From positions 111,328-175,327 of the forward strand of contig JAGHZQ010000046.1 in the NCBI GenBank assembly GCA_017746715.1: 64,000 bases of DNA, written 5' to 3'. The translations under genes were made by a program, and so were the position numbers. Positions 63,173 to 64,000 of this stretch are shown here, piece after piece. How positions within the stretch are numbered: position 1 is the first letter of the stretch; each line of letters begins with the position of its first letter. Below the pieces are notes generated by a model, which saw only the letters and a program-made list of their open reading frames with translations, made no database searches and had not been told where the DNA came from. Source of the DNA: Cyanobacteria bacterium SBLK. Lineage in GTDB: Bacteria > Cyanobacteriota > Cyanobacteriia > Cyanobacteriales > Spirulinaceae.

Positions 63173-64000
63173 ATGAACGATAACTGGATCAAAACAGTTG
63201 GCAGAATCGGACCGATCGCCATCCTCGCGATCGCCTCCTCAAAACCTGCTTTTGCCCAAATTATCCCCGATCGAACATTAGGCAATGAAAACTCCGTCGT
63301 CGTCCCCATCAATACCCAATTAGAGCATATCCAAGGGGGTGCATTAAGAGGAACGAATCTTTTCCACAGCTTCCAAGACTTTAATATTAAAGAAGGACAT
63401 TCCGCCTATTTTGTCAACCCCGCCGCCATCCAAAATATTTTTAGTCGAGTTACGGGAGTCAATCCCTCCCACATCTTAGGAAAATTAGGCGTATTGGGAG
63501 AAGCGAATTTATATCTCATCAATCCCAACGGCATTATCTTTGGAGACAATGCCAGCTTAGATATTAAAGGTGGATTTGTTGCCAGTACCGCCAGCAGTTT
63601 TGCCTTTCCCGACGGCAGCCAATACAGTGCTGTCAATCCCGAAATTCCGCCCGTCCTGATTAATAATGTCCCCATACAAATTTCCCTCCAATTTGAAGGA
63701 GAACCCGCAACAATCGTTAACGCCGGACATTTACAAGCGGGAGGAAATATAACCTTAGCGGGGGGAATGGTGGTTAATACCGGACAGATCTCCGCCCCCG
63801 AAAATACCGTCAATTTGCTGGCAGTGCAACCCGAAACAACCGTGCGGATGAGCGATCGCGCCGATATTTTAGAAGTCATCGAGCCTACAGTTGCCAGCGA
63901 GTTAGAATCCAATTTAGAAGCCTTAGAAGAGTTGAGTGAAGAGACGGGTTTGCGCGTCACGGAAACGGGAGATTACGAGATTCTCGGCACGGGAATTACC
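63173..64000 (+). CDS. TpsA-like exoprotein, paralogue 3 (3' end cut by window edge)
   Basis: A third gene of the same type starts at ATG 63173 and runs off the window; about 276 codons are visible. MNDNWIKTVGRIGPIAILAI is the signal region, followed by FAQIIPDRTLGNENSVVVPINTQ, EHIQGGALRGTNLFHSFQDF, SHILGKLGVLGEANLYLINPNGIIFGDNAS, the conserved TPS secretion motif. It is clearly homologous but more divergent in sequence and codon use than paralogues 1 and 2 are from each other. The TpsB transporter may lie beyond position 64000. Confidence 0.88.
   Translation, partial: MNDNWIKTVGRIGPIAILAIASSKPAFAQIIPDRTLGNENSVVVPINTQLEHIQGGALRGTNLFHSFQDFNIKEGHSAYFVNPAAIQNIFSRVTGVNPSHILGKLGVLGEANLYLINPNGIIFGDNASLDIKGGFVASTASSFAFPDGSQYSAVNPEIPPVLINNVPIQISLQFEGEPATIVNAGHLQAGGNITLAGGMVVNTGQISAPENTVNLLAVQPETTVRMSDRADILEVIEPTVASELESNLEALEELSEETGLRVTETGDYEILGTGIT

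Overview
This 64 kb window comes from a cyanobacterial chromosome. The palindromic octamer GCGATCGC (HIP1) occurs throughout. The window also encodes a plant-type ferredoxin, a biliverdin reductase, a ferredoxin-dependent glutamate synthase (GltS) and several cyanobacterial hypothetical families. Three large filamentous-haemagglutinin-type exoproteins, a Calx-beta subtilase, an RTX-type haem peroxidase and polysaccharide genes suggest a filamentous, matrix-producing cyanobacterium. The genus cannot be fixed from the sequence alone. No phage genes, integrases, intact transposases or CRISPR arrays were seen. || Layout. 1-5.8 kb: biliverdin reductase (cut by the window edge), ferredoxin, tRNA-Asp, a small membrane protein, a RecB-like/RNase H-fold nuclease, a DUF2288 protein, a 39-residue membrane peptide and the pyruvate dehydrogenase E2 subunit. 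5.9-8.1 kb: a cupin, a PD-(D/E)XK-like protein, then a graveyard of toxin-antitoxin fragments interrupted by a 121 bp MITE-like element. 8.1-16.5 kb: a second-type EF-G, two hydrolases/peptidases, a SWIM zinc-finger protein, a solitary urease gamma subunit, a YdcF-like protein and small conserved proteins. 16.8-26 kb: a minus-strand export/processing locus (M50 metalloprotease, HlyD adaptor, 1683-residue subtilase with six Calx-beta repeats, parvulin). 26-34 kb: SpoU methyltransferase, lipase-like protein, CobI, a TonB-like protein with a long SPSPAA tail, a sugar kinase, a probable lipoprotein and a NAGPA-type phosphodiester glycosidase. 34.2-38.9 kb: GltS. 39-43.8 kb: an AT-richer accessory block with a two-gene HEPN plus KGGVGR-ATPase unit, a broken ParE/RelE toxin with intact antitoxin, a Uma2 nuclease and three copies of a short dispersed repeat. 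44-49.3 kb: glycosyltransferase, RmlA, RlmN, an SH3b protein, a TPR fragment and a sugar transferase. 49.3-64 kb: three TpsA-like exoprotein genes, two complete and one running off the window end, separated after the first by a haem peroxidase/polyferredoxin pair. || How the genes work together. The housekeeping genes cover electron transfer and nitrogen assimilation (PetF feeding GltS), acetyl-CoA formation (E2), bilin and corrinoid synthesis (BvdR, CobI), translation (EF-G) and RNA methylation (RlmN, SpoU). The accessory content is directed at the cell surface and at conflict. It comprises secreted repeat proteins, a secreted peroxidase coupled to a membrane ferredoxin protein, polysaccharide enzymes, and decayed or intact toxin-antitoxin and nuclease genes. 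The strongest candidates for a poorly described system are the HEPN/KGGVGR pair (39,048-42,150) and the M50-HlyD-subtilase-parvulin locus (16,810-25,984).
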